In this document: positions 23,206 to 31,580 of the stretch, piece by piece
Position numbering within the stretch: position 1 is the first letter of the stretch
How the letters are laid out: each line of letters begins with the position of its first letter
Source: a virus
IMG/VR virus record: IMGVR_UViG_3300036853_000205
Span: 1-62,441 of that record
DNA length: 62,441 bases
Direction: 5' to 3' (one strand)
Made by a program: the position numbers and the translations under genes
The notes under the pieces: generated by a model
The model's database searches: none
What the model was told of the DNA's origin: nothing
What the model saw: only the letters and a program-made list of their open reading frames with translations

Positions 23206-23780
23206 TCGACGCCTCGCCGGTGATCAGAGCGGGAGTCGTCCCAGATGATCTGAGCAAGCTCCTCGCCAGCGCGGTCCTCCACCGCTTCGTCGTGGTACGC
23301 AACGCTGACGATCAGGCCGTCACGGGCGAGCTTCGACAGCACCTCGGCGGCTCGTTCCGCGGTGACCCGTCCGTCAACCCAGTCGGCAAAGGCTTGGCCT
23401 GCCTCGATGAAGCTGGCGGGCCCGTCGAAGGGGTCGGGGTCCGGGTCGCCGGGGTCGGGTGTGTCGTCTGGGCGAAGGTCGCCGAGCAGCTTTTCGCCCA
23501 GAGGACACAGCTCGACGGGAAGGTGGCCGAGCGCGGCCAACACGTTCAACGCCACGTCGGGCGTCTCGACCGGCACCAGAGTCACCCGGCAGCGCAACGG
23601 CGACGAGTCGGGGTCAACCCGGGCGATGACCAGGGTGCTGTCAATCGAGTCGAACCGCACGTGGGTTCGGTCGTCGGTGGAGCGAAAGGTGTTCGGGTAT
23701 ACGTCGTGAGCCCAACCGTTGAAGCGTGACCAGCGCATTGCGCGAGCCAGGCTGTTGCGGTGTTCGCGGGCAAGCGGCAT
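23202..23780 (-). CDS. First gene of the leftward operon, unknown
   Basis: This 192-residue protein (MPLAREHRNSLARAMRWSRFNG) has an N-terminal beta-rich part (DDRTHVRFDSIDSTLVIARVDPDS), an acidic Asp/Pro-rich centre and a C-terminal helical part (AERAAEVLSKLARDGLIVSVAYHD). ATG 23780 has a GGAGG five bases upstream. It overlaps the methyltransferase start by four bases. As the first gene after the divergent promoter region it is likely expressed early. Confidence 0.7.
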   Translation of the reverse strand: MPLAREHRNSLARAMRWSRFNGWAHDVYPNTFRSTDDRTHVRFDSIDSTLVIARVDPDSSPLRCRVTLVPVETPDVALNVLAALGHLPVELCPLGEKLLGDLRPDDTPDPGDPDPDPFDGPASFIEAGQAFADWVDGRVTAERAAEVLSKLARDGLIVSVAYHDEAVEDRAGEELAQIIWDDSRSDHRRGVE

Positions 23781-24360
23781 CGCCGCCTCCAATGGCAGGA
23801 GTCGTTGAAAAGAAGGACGGTTTTGTGCCGGGTACTACTGGCGGCTGAGCGGCATCGGTAAACCCCCGTTGGATCGGTAACTGGGCAGCGCGAAATGATC
23901 GCCGAACAACTTGGGTTTCCCCTCGCGGCTTGTCGGCGAGACGGGTCCAAAGGGCAGTTGGCGATGGTGATTGCGGTGGCTGGTCATTGCAGGCTACGAC
24001 GGTTGGCGGCCGTGTGTGCGAAGAGTCAACGCGGTGAATACGACCGGTTTAGGGCATGGTTGCGGTGCCGTGCCCCGGTCTGCCCCACGCCCAGCCGGGG
24101 TCCGAGCCCGGAAGGTCACCCGTTCGAGTGACAGAAACCCACCCTCAAGCGGTCGAAGCAGGCATGTCGCACGTTCCGTTCAGGTGCGGGGTCGTCGCCG
24201 CGCGTAACTGTGGACGGGGCACCCTCGTTGGGTGCTCGACCGGTCTACGCCTGGACCCGGCGCGGGGGCGACGGCACACTATTGCGAAGAGGGGGTTCGC
24301 CTGCTCCACCCCGGATGGACAAAGATCAATACGAGTCATCAAAACGAATGGGGACGCGTA
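23781..24360. promoter_or_regulatory. Divergent non-coding region between leftward and rightward operons
   Basis: No gene is supportable in these 580 bases; the short open frames on both strands read as shadow sequence. The genes on either side point away from it, so it must carry promoters for both. A short self-complementary stretch around 24114-24131 (gtcac...gtgac) looks faintly like a tRNA T arm but lacks the rest of a cloverleaf. Operators or a replication origin could also be here. Confidence 0.5.
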
Positions 24361-25647
24361 ATGGCTACTCGCAGCACCGACGCAGCAGCTCTCATAGCTC
24401 GATGCAAAAGAGCCGGATGGAAGGTCGAGCACAGGCCGGACGGTGAGCTGCTTACCGCCGTCAACGGTTGGAGCACGATTCTGCACCGCTCATTGTCCGA
24501 CATGAATGCCCTCAAGCAGGCCGAACGCAACATGAAGCGGTACGGCAACCTACTGGAGGACGAGGCAAAGGCCGAAGCCGCCCGGACCAAGCTCAAAGAG
24601 GCGCGAGCAGCCGCCGCGAAGAAGGCCACGGATGACAAGCTTCGCCTGGCCGCCAGCCGACAAACGCTCACCGAGAAGGCGGCCGGTCCGTACGCGGGCC
24701 CAGAGGAGGTGCCGCTGTCGTGGTTCCTCGCCGAGCACCCAGCGCCGTGGATGCGGTGGGTCATCATCACTCCGGAACTCGCCACCGAATTGATGAAACG
24801 CAACACCGACAACCGGCCGATGATCAACAGCACCCGCGAGGACTACGGCCGGATCGTGGAAGCCAACGGGTGGCGCCTCACCCACCAGGGCGGGGCGATG
24901 GACCGGCGCGGCGTTCTGCAAGACGGACAGCACCGGTTCCAAGCGTGCATCGACACAGGCAAACCAATCGTGATGCCGTTCTTTGTCGGCATGGACCCAG
25001 AGAACTTCAAAGCTATCGATGAAGGCCGCAACCGGCGAGCCGCTGACCTGTTCGGCAAAGATGGAGAGGTCGACGTTACTTTGCTGTCTGCGACGGTGCG
25101 CCTGGTGCTCGCGTATCGAGAGCCGTACCCCCGGGCCTTCCTGCGACGCAAGATGACCAATGCGACCATCTACGACGCATTCAAGGGTGACCCGGACCGG
25201 CTGGCCACGGCCGTGCGATGGGGCCGCAAGAACTACCAACGGGCCCATGTGGTCGGTGCGGCAATCAGCGCTGCGCGCTATCTGATGCTGGAGGCCAACG
25301 GCCCGGACAATCAATACGTCCACGCGTTCTTCGAGGGCCTGGCCCATGGCTGCAAGCCGAACAGGATGCTGCTGGACATGGACGACCCCCGTGCGTTGGC
25401 CCGCACCGTCATGGAGAACCGGCGCGGCCGAGGCAAGCGCTTCAATTCCATTGAGCAGGTTGGCATTCTGATCACCGCCTGGAACCAACTCGTGGCCGGC
25501 CGGCGGGGCGGCAGTTACCTCCGGTGGGCGGAGACGCAGCAGGACATCCCGTCGATCACCGTCTGCGTGGACAAGGGCCACAACGCCAGCGCACCACCCG
25601 AATTCCTGCGCGGAGAGTTCGTTCCAGAAGAGAGCGACCAGCGGTGA
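24361..25647 (+). CDS. ParB-like-domain protein
   Basis: This 428-residue protein (MATRSTDAAALIARCKRAGWKVEHR) has an N-terminal coiled coil rich in Lys, Ala and Glu (about 45-95). A ParB/Srx-like domain follows: WVIITPELATELMKRNTDNRP, GRIVEANGWRLTHQGGAMDRRGVLQDGQHRFQACIDTGK, MDPENFKAIDEGRNRRAADLF. The C-terminal half is helical. Such DGQHR proteins occur in phages and mobile elements, with unclear function. It is the first rightward gene and is coupled to the next by GTGA. Confidence 0.7.
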   Translation: MATRSTDAAALIARCKRAGWKVEHRPDGELLTAVNGWSTILHRSLSDMNALKQAERNMKRYGNLLEDEAKAEAARTKLKEARAAAAKKATDDKLRLAASRQTLTEKAAGPYAGPEEVPLSWFLAEHPAPWMRWVIITPELATELMKRNTDNRPMINSTREDYGRIVEANGWRLTHQGGAMDRRGVLQDGQHRFQACIDTGKPIVMPFFVGMDPENFKAIDEGRNRRAADLFGKDGEVDVTLLSATVRLVLAYREPYPRAFLRRKMTNATIYDAFKGDPDRLATAVRWGRKNYQRAHVVGAAISAARYLMLEANGPDNQYVHAFFEGLAHGCKPNRMLLDMDDPRALARTVMENRRGRGKRFNSIEQVGILITAWNQLVAGRRGGSYLRWAETQQDIPSITVCVDKGHNASAPPEFLRGEFVPEESDQR

Positions 25648-26225
25648 CCGACGCGACGAACGATCAGGAGCCCGACGGAATTTGGGTCACAACCGACCTG
25701 AACCTTGACGGGACCTCCACGTACACCGTGACTGTCTCCGTGAACGCCGACCTCGCGCTGTCCTTGCAGGCAGACAAAGCGGTGCGCTACGTCGCAGCGG
25801 TGTACCGGGCGGCGGTCATCGCGCAACACGACTCCGCCGTGATTCAGCAGCTCAGCGGCAGGCTCGGACTGGACAAGAGCACGGCAGCGTCAACGGTCGT
25901 GGACCTGCGCCAAGATCGGGAACCGGTGCAGAATGCCGCGACCGTGCCGCTGCGCTTTGAGCCGATCGTCTCGGGCAGTACCTTGCGGCCGTACGTACAC
26001 GTCTGGGCGGGCAAGCAGCACATCACACAGTGGACACCGGAAGACTGCTTTCAGCACGCGAGTCAAGTGATGCAGGTCCTCGCGGGTGTGGACCTGGACT
26101 CCGCGTACTGCCGGTATCTCACAAACAAGATCGGCGTCGACGCCGCAACCGCCAGGGCTGCCGTACATGACCTCGGCAGCTATGCCACGGGTCTGCGCGA
26201 CGACAAGCCCCGGGAGGCCCCGTGA
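25644..26225 (+). CDS. Unknown protein in the rightward operon
   Basis: This 193-residue protein starts at GTG 25644 within the upstream stop (GTGA). GIWVTTDLNLDGTSTYTVTVSVNADLALSLQADKAVRYVAAVYRAAVIAQHDSAVIQQL is followed by repeated short helix pairs (GLDKSTAASTVVDLRQDR, GVDAATARAAVHDLGSY). The two similar helix pairs suggest an internal duplication. No family recognised. Confidence 0.65.
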   Translation: MTDATNDQEPDGIWVTTDLNLDGTSTYTVTVSVNADLALSLQADKAVRYVAAVYRAAVIAQHDSAVIQQLSGRLGLDKSTAASTVVDLRQDREPVQNAATVPLRFEPIVSGSTLRPYVHVWAGKQHITQWTPEDCFQHASQVMQVLAGVDLDSAYCRYLTNKIGVDAATARAAVHDLGSYATGLRDDKPREAP

Positions 26226-26293
26226 TCAAGGCCCGAGCCGCAGTCGTCGGCAAACCCTGTGTCGTCATCGCTAACCCGAGGGAGGCCACGTGA
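26222..26293 (+). CDS. Possible 23-residue peptide linking two genes
   Basis: A tiny frame (VIKARAAVVGKPCVVIANPREAT) begins in a GTGA overlap with the upstream stop and ends in another GTGA overlap with the next gene. Its last codons contain GGGAGG, the ribosome site for the next gene. It may serve translational coupling more than make a functional peptide. Confidence 0.4.
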   Translation: MIKARAAVVGKPCVVIANPREAT

Positions 26294-26610
26294 CTGAGCC
26301 CACGGACGCCGAAGTGGCGACGGAGCTGGAGGCGCAGGTGCGTGCGTATGCCGACGGGTGGGACAACTACCGGGCACGCCGCGCCAAGCTCGCTCGATTG
26401 TTCGCCATCCCCTACAGCATTCTTGCGCTCGTCACGGGCATAGCTATGGCGAAGGTATTTGATCACGGAATGCGGGCTACGTTCATAACGCTGGCCGTCG
26501 GCTATTCCGGCGCGGTCTTTCTGCCAGTTTTCGAATCGGCGCTGCTGCTGCGAAGCGTCTCGCCACGGGCCGTGAACGGGCGCCGAGACAAGGACGGTGA
26601 AACGCCATGA
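26290..26610 (+). CDS. Two-span membrane protein
   Basis: This 106-residue protein has an acidic N-terminus (MTEPTDAEVATELEAQVRAYADGW) and two hydrophobic segments (LARLFAIPYSILALVTGIAMA and FITLAVGYSGAVFLPVFESALLL). A short basic C-tail follows. It is expected in the inner membrane with both ends inside. It may be a superinfection or accessory membrane protein; nothing specific is seen. Confidence 0.65.
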   Translation: MTEPTDAEVATELEAQVRAYADGWDNYRARRAKLARLFAIPYSILALVTGIAMAKVFDHGMRATFITLAVGYSGAVFLPVFESALLLRSVSPRAVNGRRDKDGETP

Positions 26611-26972
26611 CGACGTCGATCACGTGTCCACGCTGCCATATGACCAGCCATCACCCGAAAGACGTGGAGAACCGCTATTGCGGCAACTGCCACAAGTTCA
26701 TCGATGACCTTGACGTAATCCTGCGTGGAGCAAGCTTCGAGGGAACTGGCCACGAGCACGATTACCTGTCCACCGCCTGTCTGCACGGCCAGCACACCTA
26801 CTGCCAGTCGGACAGCGGCGCTGCCGGAGCCAAGATCCCCGGCAAGTGCAAGTTCTGCCCGGCCCTGTGTAGCTGCGAGTGCCACGGCTGGGAAGAGCCC
26901 CGGCCCGCCGGTCACGCGTGCAGCTCGGCTTGCACCCACACGCGACCAGCCAACGGCGAGATAGCGGCATGA
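26607..26972 (+). CDS. Zinc-ribbon protein
   Basis: This 121-residue protein has CPRCHMTSHHPKDVENRYCGNCHKF (a CxxC...CxxC ribbon), then ACLHGQHTYCQSDSG and CKFCPALCSCECHGW, and a final CSSACTH. At least two metal sites are likely. Short ribbon proteins of this kind recur in actinobacterial phages and prophages. ATGA overlap with the previous gene. Confidence 0.7.
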   Translation: MTTSITCPRCHMTSHHPKDVENRYCGNCHKFIDDLDVILRGASFEGTGHEHDYLSTACLHGQHTYCQSDSGAAGAKIPGKCKFCPALCSCECHGWEEPRPAGHACSSACTHTRPANGEIAA

Positions 26973-27493
26973 CCATGGCTAACGTTCCGCAGGCCGAGCT
27001 AGCCGCTCAGCAGTGGCACGACGAGAGCGTCCAGGCAGTTGCTGACTACGTGTTCGTCCGGCCCAACGGCAAGCCGTACCGTCCGCGCACCGACAAGCTT
27101 CGTGCGCGCGCCTGGGAAAACCAGGGCGGCCACGACGACGACTCCTGCGGTGTGATCGTCTTTGGCACCCTCAGTGTCGAGGAAGCACAGACGTTCGCGC
27201 GGGAGTCGGCAGCACACTGGTTCGGCGTCGGTACCGTCGCCGAGCCAGTCAGCGGTTGGTGGCGGGACGCCATCGAGCGAGGCGAGCGGCGCTGGGTCGG
27301 AGACGATATCCGGGGTGCTCCCGGCGTCATGTTCACCTGGGAGCCCACGTACGCCGGTCTGGCGCTGGCGACTACCGGTTCGCGTTCGTCGACGGTGAAC
27401 TGCGGCTGCCCGCGACGGTGGTCACCCTCTACGAGATCAGCGGTGAACTGTGGCTGCCCCCGACGGTGGTCACCTACGGAGTCCGGAGGCTGA
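26969..27493 (+). CDS. Unknown protein, probably frameshifted near its 3' end
   Basis: From ATG 26969 the frame reads convincingly (MTMANVPQAELAAQQWHDESVQAVADYVFVRPNG, CGVIVFGTLSVEEAQTFARES, WRDAIERGERRWVGDDIRG, FTWEP). After about 27370 it turns into CGCPRRWSP repeats that look like shadow sequence. The -1 frame from the same place reads GDYRFAFVDGELRLPATVVTLYEISGELWLPPTVVTYGVRRLR and stops at 27498, giving the ATGA overlap usual in this operon. A one-base indel near 27345-27375 is likely. Function unknown. Confidence 0.65.
   Translation: MTMANVPQAELAAQQWHDESVQAVADYVFVRPNGKPYRPRTDKLRARAWENQGGHDDDSCGVIVFGTLSVEEAQTFARESAAHWFGVGTVAEPVSGWWRDAIERGERRWVGDDIRGAPGVMFTWEPTYAGLALATTGSRSSTVNCGCPRRWSPSTRSAVNCGCPRRWSPTESGG
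27393..27474. repeat. Two 34-base near-identical repeats, 48-base period
   Basis: Copies at 27393-27426 and 27441-27474 differ at two positions. In the -1 frame they encode GELRLPATVVT and GELWLPPTVVT. The short duplication sits just beyond the suspected frameshift. Confidence 0.85.
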
Positions 27494-27494
27494 G

Positions 27495-27770
27495 ATGACT
27501 CCTCGAAAGACCGCCCGGAAAAAGGCTTCGATGAGTGGGCTAGCCAGGCGCACTTCGGACACTCGACCGAGCGCGGCTGAAATGGCGGCGCAGATGTGGC
27601 ACAAGGAATGGCACAGCGGCCCCGGCTACAGAAAGTGCTGGTGTTGCTGCGTCGCCTGCAAGCACGCCAACCCGCACCACTGCGAGGCTCGCAAGGCTGC
27701 GGTGGCAGACATCGCAGCGCGGATTCGTGACTCGTTCGCAAGCGCACTGCCACCGAAGCCCGAGCAGTAG
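27495..27770 (+). CDS. Small Cys-rich protein ending the rightward operon
   Basis: This 91-residue protein starts MTPRKTARKKASMSGLARR (basic). AAEMAAQMWHKEWHSGPGYRKCWCCCVACKHANPHHCEARKAAVADI contains a dense Cys/His cluster, likely zinc-binding. The MAAQMWHKEWH phrase echoes the AAQQWHDE of the preceding gene. No function known. Confidence 0.65.
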   Translation: MTPRKTARKKASMSGLARRTSDTRPSAAEMAAQMWHKEWHSGPGYRKCWCCCVACKHANPHHCEARKAAVADIAARIRDSFASALPPKPEQ

Positions 27771-27787
27771 AGGAGTTGGTCAGATTT

Positions 27788-27880
27788 GGCGAGGCGGAAC
27801 GGCAGGCACGTGGAGCTGGGTCGGCAAACCCGTCGACTTCGTTGCCCTCGTGAGTCGCTGAGTAGCTGTTCCGCCTCGCC
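27788..27880. terminator. Long-loop inverted repeat between convergent genes
   Basis: Arms 27788-27800 (ggcgaggcggaac) and 27868-27880 pair perfectly over 13 bp, with further pairing of ttt and aaa outside one bulge. The loop is 67 bases. It lies between genes converging from both sides, so a bidirectional terminator is the likely role. Confidence 0.55.
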
Positions 27881-27893
27881 CCAAACGGTCGCA

Positions 27894-28382
27894 TCAGCGC
27901 AGGTCGTCGCGCACGTGAGTGAAGGACTCATCCTGCCCTGGGTGTAATTGCGACGAATCGGGCGGCCGTCGGGTCCAACGCAAGAAACGTTCGAACAGAA
28001 CTCCCTGCTTCTCGCGCGGCAGCTCCCCGGCGGCCAACCGCATCCACTCCGACATCACCACCGCGAGGGTGCGCCCGGTCAGAGAATTCCTGAGCGCGGT
28101 TCGGGCCCACTCGCACGGCCACGGCGCCAAACAAATTCGGCAATGCCAGTTCTTCGGTCTCGACGGCAAGTGCCCGTCGGTCAGCCACCACTGCGTTGCT
28201 GCTGCCCACGATTCGTCAATGGAGCACGTAGCTGCTGAAAGGGGGTCAACAGAGGGGCGCGCAGCACCGTGGGCACAAAACGCGTCGGCTGATTCCAATC
28301 GGGGCCTGGGGTACCAGGCGCCTCCCATGCCGCCCCCTCCTCCGCCGTTCCATTCGGTGTTGTCGTTCCAACGTCGATCCAT
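27894..28382 (-). CDS. Host-type protein divergent from the XRE regulator
   Basis: This protein of about 162 residues starts at ATG 28382 (MDRRWNDNTEWNGGGGGGMGG) with a GGAGG eight bases upstream. WHCRICLAPWPCEWARTALRN (a CxxC...C knuckle) and LAVVMSEWMRLAAGELPREKQGVLFERFLRWTRR resemble small proteins found beside XRE regulators in streptomycete and pseudonocardial chromosomes. It probably shares the divergent promoter region with the regulator and may be part of a regulatory pair. Confidence 0.65.
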   Translation of the reverse strand: MDRRWNDNTEWNGGGGGGMGGAWYPRPRLESADAFCAHGAARPSVDPLSAATCSIDESWAAATQWWLTDGHLPSRPKNWHCRICLAPWPCEWARTALRNSLTGRTLAVVMSEWMRLAAGELPREKQGVLFERFLRWTRRPPDSSQLHPGQDESFTHVRDDLR

Positions 28383-28443
28383 CTCCGCCACCTCCGGGGA
28401 CGCCACTTGAATTGGCCCATTGACGCACCCCTCTCCGCCCGGT

Positions 28444-28476
28444 TTGTATGGAAGAACCCTGTACCTAGGTAGTAGC
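28444..28476 (+). promoter_or_regulatory. Putative promoter/operator of the XRE regulator
   Basis: A ttgtat element (28444-28449) is followed, 16 bases on, by taggtagtagcc, with the palindrome-like gtacctaggtag overlapping it. Genes diverge from this region, so an autoregulatory operator is plausible. Confidence 0.4.
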
Positions 28477-28541
28477 CTGCCGCTCACACACAGTCGCCCG
28501 CGACCCCACCGGCGACTCCAATCCACTCCAGAGGTCCACGG

Positions 28542-29738
28542 ATGGTCGACAGCTTCGGTGCCACACTGCGAGCCTTACGTCAGCAGAACGAACTCAGCTT
28601 GGAAGCCCTCGCCGAGCGCACCACCTTCAGCGCGGGCTACCTCGGCAACATCGAGACGGGCGAACGCGCACCCACCCTGGGCGTAGCCGCAGCCTGTGAC
28701 GACGTGTTCGGCTGCGCCCCCTTGCTGGCAACCCTGCACAGCATCGAGCGAGGAGACCCCATGCTGCGACGGGCGTTACTCGGCGGTACTTTCGCCGCCA
28801 CATCCACTGCGCTGCTCGCCACCGTGGACGGCACCGCGGCATTGGCCGCCGTCCTGCAATCGAGCCTCCACGACGCGATCGAGGCGCCCACCGACTGGGA
28901 TGCCCTGGCCGCCAGCTTCGCCCGCCGTCACGTGCTGGCCCCGTCCCCCGCGTTCGGCGTCGAGCTGGCCGCACAGATCGCCGTTGCGCAACATCGCGTC
29001 ACCGCCGGGGATCGTGATGCTGCCCGGGGCGCCGCGCTGCTCGCGCTCACATACGGGCTGTGGATCGCCGATACCGGGCGGGTGCCCACCGCGCACGGCC
29101 TGTACGCCACCGCTGCTGCCCTCGCTGACCGCTCCGGCGACCCCGCTACCCGCGCCCTGGTCCGGGCCCGCGCCGCGAACCGGGGCATCTACGAGGGCTG
29201 GACCGCTGACCGGGCACAGGCCACCGCCGACGAAGCCCTCGCAATCTCCACCACCGGCACGGCCGCGCTGGAAGCGCACGCTGCCCGGGTACACCTACAC
29301 GCGCTGACCGGCAACCTGTCGGCGGGGCGGGCAGCCGTGGCACAGATGCGGGCGGCGGCTGACTCGCTGCCCGAAGCCGGCGGACCCACGGCGCATCAGC
29401 GCGTCGCCTCGTTCCACGCCTACCTGGAGTGCCGCGCGGGCAGCCTCACAGACGCCCAACGGGCCTTCGAGCAGGCCGAGCGGGATCTTCGGCAGGTGCC
29501 GCTGTGGCTGGCGGACGCCACGATCTACATGGGTCGAGCCCTGGTCGCGGCGGGTGACGTCACCGGCGGGGCACAACTCACCCTGGACGCCGTGCAGCAC
29601 CTCCCGTTCTCAACGCGCATCCTCGGTATCGGGGTACGTGACGTGCTCTACGCTGCCGGGCGTCGGCGCAGCGACGTCCTAGACGTGCTGCGCGGCTACG
29701 CCAGCCCCGGCCCGGCCCCTTGGGAGACCCTGACATGA
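28542..29738 (+). CDS. XRE-family regulator with TPR-like C-terminal domain
   Basis: This 398-residue protein has an N-terminal XRE helix-turn-helix (LRALRQQNELSLEALAERTTFSAGYLGNIETGERAPTLG, about residues 8-50). A long Ala-rich helical region follows with repeating TPR-like pairs (AAQIAVAQHRVTAGDRDAARGAALLALTYGLW, GLYATAAALADRSGDPATRALVRARAANRG, YLECRAGSLTDAQRAFEQAERDL). This architecture is typical of actinomycete chromosomes, not phage repressors, and suggests host origin. It could be a lysogenic conversion regulator or act as the phage immunity regulator. The next gene overlaps it by four bases. Confidence 0.85.
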   Translation: MVDSFGATLRALRQQNELSLEALAERTTFSAGYLGNIETGERAPTLGVAAACDDVFGCAPLLATLHSIERGDPMLRRALLGGTFAATSTALLATVDGTAALAAVLQSSLHDAIEAPTDWDALAASFARRHVLAPSPAFGVELAAQIAVAQHRVTAGDRDAARGAALLALTYGLWIADTGRVPTAHGLYATAAALADRSGDPATRALVRARAANRGIYEGWTADRAQATADEALAISTTGTAALEAHAARVHLHALTGNLSAGRAAVAQMRAAADSLPEAGGPTAHQRVASFHAYLECRAGSLTDAQRAFEQAERDLRQVPLWLADATIYMGRALVAAGDVTGGAQLTLDAVQHLPFSTRILGIGVRDVLYAAGRRRSDVLDVLRGYASPGPAPWETLT

Positions 29739-30208
29739 CTAAGCCCCGTCAACACGAACCTGTACGGCAGCCATCACCGGATCAGATCCTGGCGCTAATC
29801 GGCGAGTACGGCGAGGTGCGCGAGCAAATGGGCGTGGTACTGGGTAGGAATGGCTTTGGCCGCACCAGCAGAGACCTTGACATTGACGCGGCCACGCTGG
29901 GCCAGAAGTCGGCCGGGCTGCTCGCGTTGATCGACGTATATGGCGAGCTACGCGAGCGCATCGGCGTGCTGATGGGCAACGGGCCGCTCGACGCGGATTC
30001 GGCGCGAGCCGTTGAGGTCGGCGTCTTGCGCGAGGACGCGGCCAACCTTTTCGCCCGGATCGGAGCGCGGTTGCTTAGGGCGGAGAAACCAAGCGCGGCC
30101 GAGGCAACGGTGCAGTTCCGGGCCGGGCACCGTGGCGACCCCGAACGGGTACAGGGCTCTATCCAGCGCCGGGGCAACTGCGCCGACGACGGCCTGTGCG
30201 AAATCTAA
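29735..30208 (+). CDS. Unknown protein downstream of the XRE regulator
   Basis: This 157-residue protein (MTKPRQHEPVRQPSPDQILALIGEYGEVREQMGVVLG) contains two similar helical units: IGEYGEVREQMGVVLGRNG...LGQKSAGLLALID, and VYGELRERIGVLMGNG...LREDAANLFARIG. This indicates an internal duplication of about 55 residues. ATGA overlap couples it to the regulator. No function recognised. Confidence 0.65.
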   Translation: MTKPRQHEPVRQPSPDQILALIGEYGEVREQMGVVLGRNGFGRTSRDLDIDAATLGQKSAGLLALIDVYGELRERIGVLMGNGPLDADSARAVEVGVLREDAANLFARIGARLLRAEKPSAAEATVQFRAGHRGDPERVQGSIQRRGNCADDGLCEI

Positions 30209-30283
30209 AGCGCGCCTGTGGATTTCCTTTCACTTGCCTTTTGCAACTCTAACCAACCCGAGTAAAAAAGGAGCGTCACCGTC

Positions 30284-30385
30284 GTGAACCGGTACAACAA
30301 CTCGCCGTGCGACTGGTGCGGGCACCCGCACGACTACGACCAGCCATGTCGGCTACCGCTGCCAAAGCCTAGGCTCAGCGCATAA
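30284..30385 (+). CDS. 33-residue zinc-knuckle mini-protein
   Basis: GTG 30284 follows GGAG by eleven bases. The peptide contains CDWCGHPHDYDQPC, a CxxC...H...C knuckle, and its TAA overlaps the next gene's ATG (TAATG). Short but well-formed; likely real and co-translated with the methyltransferase. Confidence 0.55.
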   Translation: MNRYNNSPCDWCGHPHDYDQPCRLPLPKPRLSA

Positions 30386-31182
30386 TGGACGATGCGTACG
30401 AGCGGAAGCTGAACGTAGAAATACCGCAATCAGCGCGCATCTACGACTGGTGGCTCGGCGGCAAGGACAACTTCGCCATCGACCGGCTGGTGGGCGCCCA
30501 GATGGTGGAGGCCATTCCCGAGCTGCCGGAGATGGCACGCGAGAACCGCAACTACATGAACCGCGTGGTGCGCTACCTCTCCGAGCAGGGCATCCGGCAG
30601 TACCTGGACATCGGTACCGGCATCCCGACCAGCCCGAACGCGCACGAGGTCGCCCAGTCCATCAACCCGGAATCCACAGTGGTCTATGTGGACAATGATC
30701 CGCTGGTGCTGGTCCACGCCCGCGCCCTGCTGACCGGCGTGCCGCAGGGCGAGGTGGCCTACATCGACGCGGACTTCACCCAGCCCGCGCAGATCCTGGC
30801 CGACCCGCAGCTACGCGCGGTGCTGGACCTGAACAAGCCGGTCGCGTTGCTGATGATCGCGGTGCTCATGCTGGCCGACGACTCCGCGGACCCGTGGGGC
30901 GCCACCCGGACCCTGATGGACGCCCTGCCTTCGGGTAGCTACCTGGCGGTCACTCACCCCAGCAACGACTTCGACCCCGAACGCATGGGGGCGGCGGTGA
31001 AGGCGGCAACCAGTCACGGCATGACTTTGGTCCCCCGCCCCCGCCACGAAGTTGAACGCTTCTTCGACGGCTGGGAGCTTCTGGAGCCCGGTGTGGTGCC
31101 GGTTATGGACTGGCGCCCCGACGGGCCACACGAGCCGGGCAAGATCGCCTATTACTGGGCGGGACTCGCCCGCAAGCCATAA
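30385..31182 (+). CDS. SAM-dependent methyltransferase, Methyltransf_19 (DUF574) type
   Basis: This 265-residue protein has the family opening YDWWLGGKDNFAIDRL, motif I QYLDIGTGIPTSPNAHEVAQS, VVYVDNDPLVLVHARALL, DADFTQPAQIL, and a C-terminal RPRHEVERFFDGWELLEPGVV with WRPDG. This is the Methyltransf_19 family, abundant in actinomycete genomes; the substrate is unknown. With the XRE gene it looks like a host-derived cargo module. It is followed by a strong hairpin. Confidence 0.9.
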   Translation: MDDAYERKLNVEIPQSARIYDWWLGGKDNFAIDRLVGAQMVEAIPELPEMARENRNYMNRVVRYLSEQGIRQYLDIGTGIPTSPNAHEVAQSINPESTVVYVDNDPLVLVHARALLTGVPQGEVAYIDADFTQPAQILADPQLRAVLDLNKPVALLMIAVLMLADDSADPWGATRTLMDALPSGSYLAVTHPSNDFDPERMGAAVKAATSHGMTLVPRPRHEVERFFDGWELLEPGVVPVMDWRPDGPHEPGKIAYYWAGLARKP

Positions 31183-31303
31183 CTTTGTGCGAGCTGGCAG
31201 TAACCCTCCGCCCTGCCGGTCGTTGCAGTCAGTAGGGCCTCGGCGCCGGGGTTCTTCCTCTCCAGGCCATCTCAAACCGGCGCCGAGTCCCGCTAAGACA
31301 GGG

Positions 31304-31369
31304 CCCGCAGAACTTGCCGTCCACTACCCGAGGTCACCCACCCGGAGCCTCGGGGGCAAGTTCTGCGGG
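31304..31369. terminator. Nested stem-loop after the methyltransferase
   Basis: The outer arms 31304-31318 and 31355-31369 pair over 15 bp. The inner arms 31327-31333 (cccgagg) and 31348-31354 pair over 7 bp. There is no T-run after it. It could end the methyltransferase transcript or form a structured RNA element. Confidence 0.55.
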
Positions 31370-31395
31370 TCCGCCGCCGGAAGGGCCGATCTTTC

Positions 31396-31542
31396 GTGAG
31401 CGCGCAGTCAGGCCGAGGTCGACTCAAACGCCTCGGGGTCAAGTTCAGCGACAAGCCGTTGCGAAAGACGCACCTACCCGCCTGGTGGCGGCGCCGCCTA
31501 CGCCGCTTGGAGCGTCGACGCAGGAACAAAGAGCAGGACTGA
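31396..31542 (+). CDS. Possible 48-residue arginine-rich protein
   Basis: A GTG frame reads SAQSGRGRLKRLGVKFSDK...WWRRRLRRLERRRRNKEQD. It is very basic and could bind nucleic acid. Supporting signals are weak (no good ribosome site), so it may be spurious. Confidence 0.3.
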   Translation: MSAQSGRGRLKRLGVKFSDKPLRKTHLPAWWRRRLRRLERRRRNKEQD

Positions 31543-31580
31543 TCCCCTGCTCAGGCCCCTCACTGCCTTACCGTTGACCC

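Noticed and set aside
24095-24140. tRNA-like T arm (gtcac...ttcga...gtgac)
   Set aside because: No matching acceptor, D or anticodon arms could be built around it.
24145-25581. - strand frames antisense to the ParB-like gene
   Set aside because: The + strand gene has clear domain motifs and an operon overlap; the antisense frames do not.
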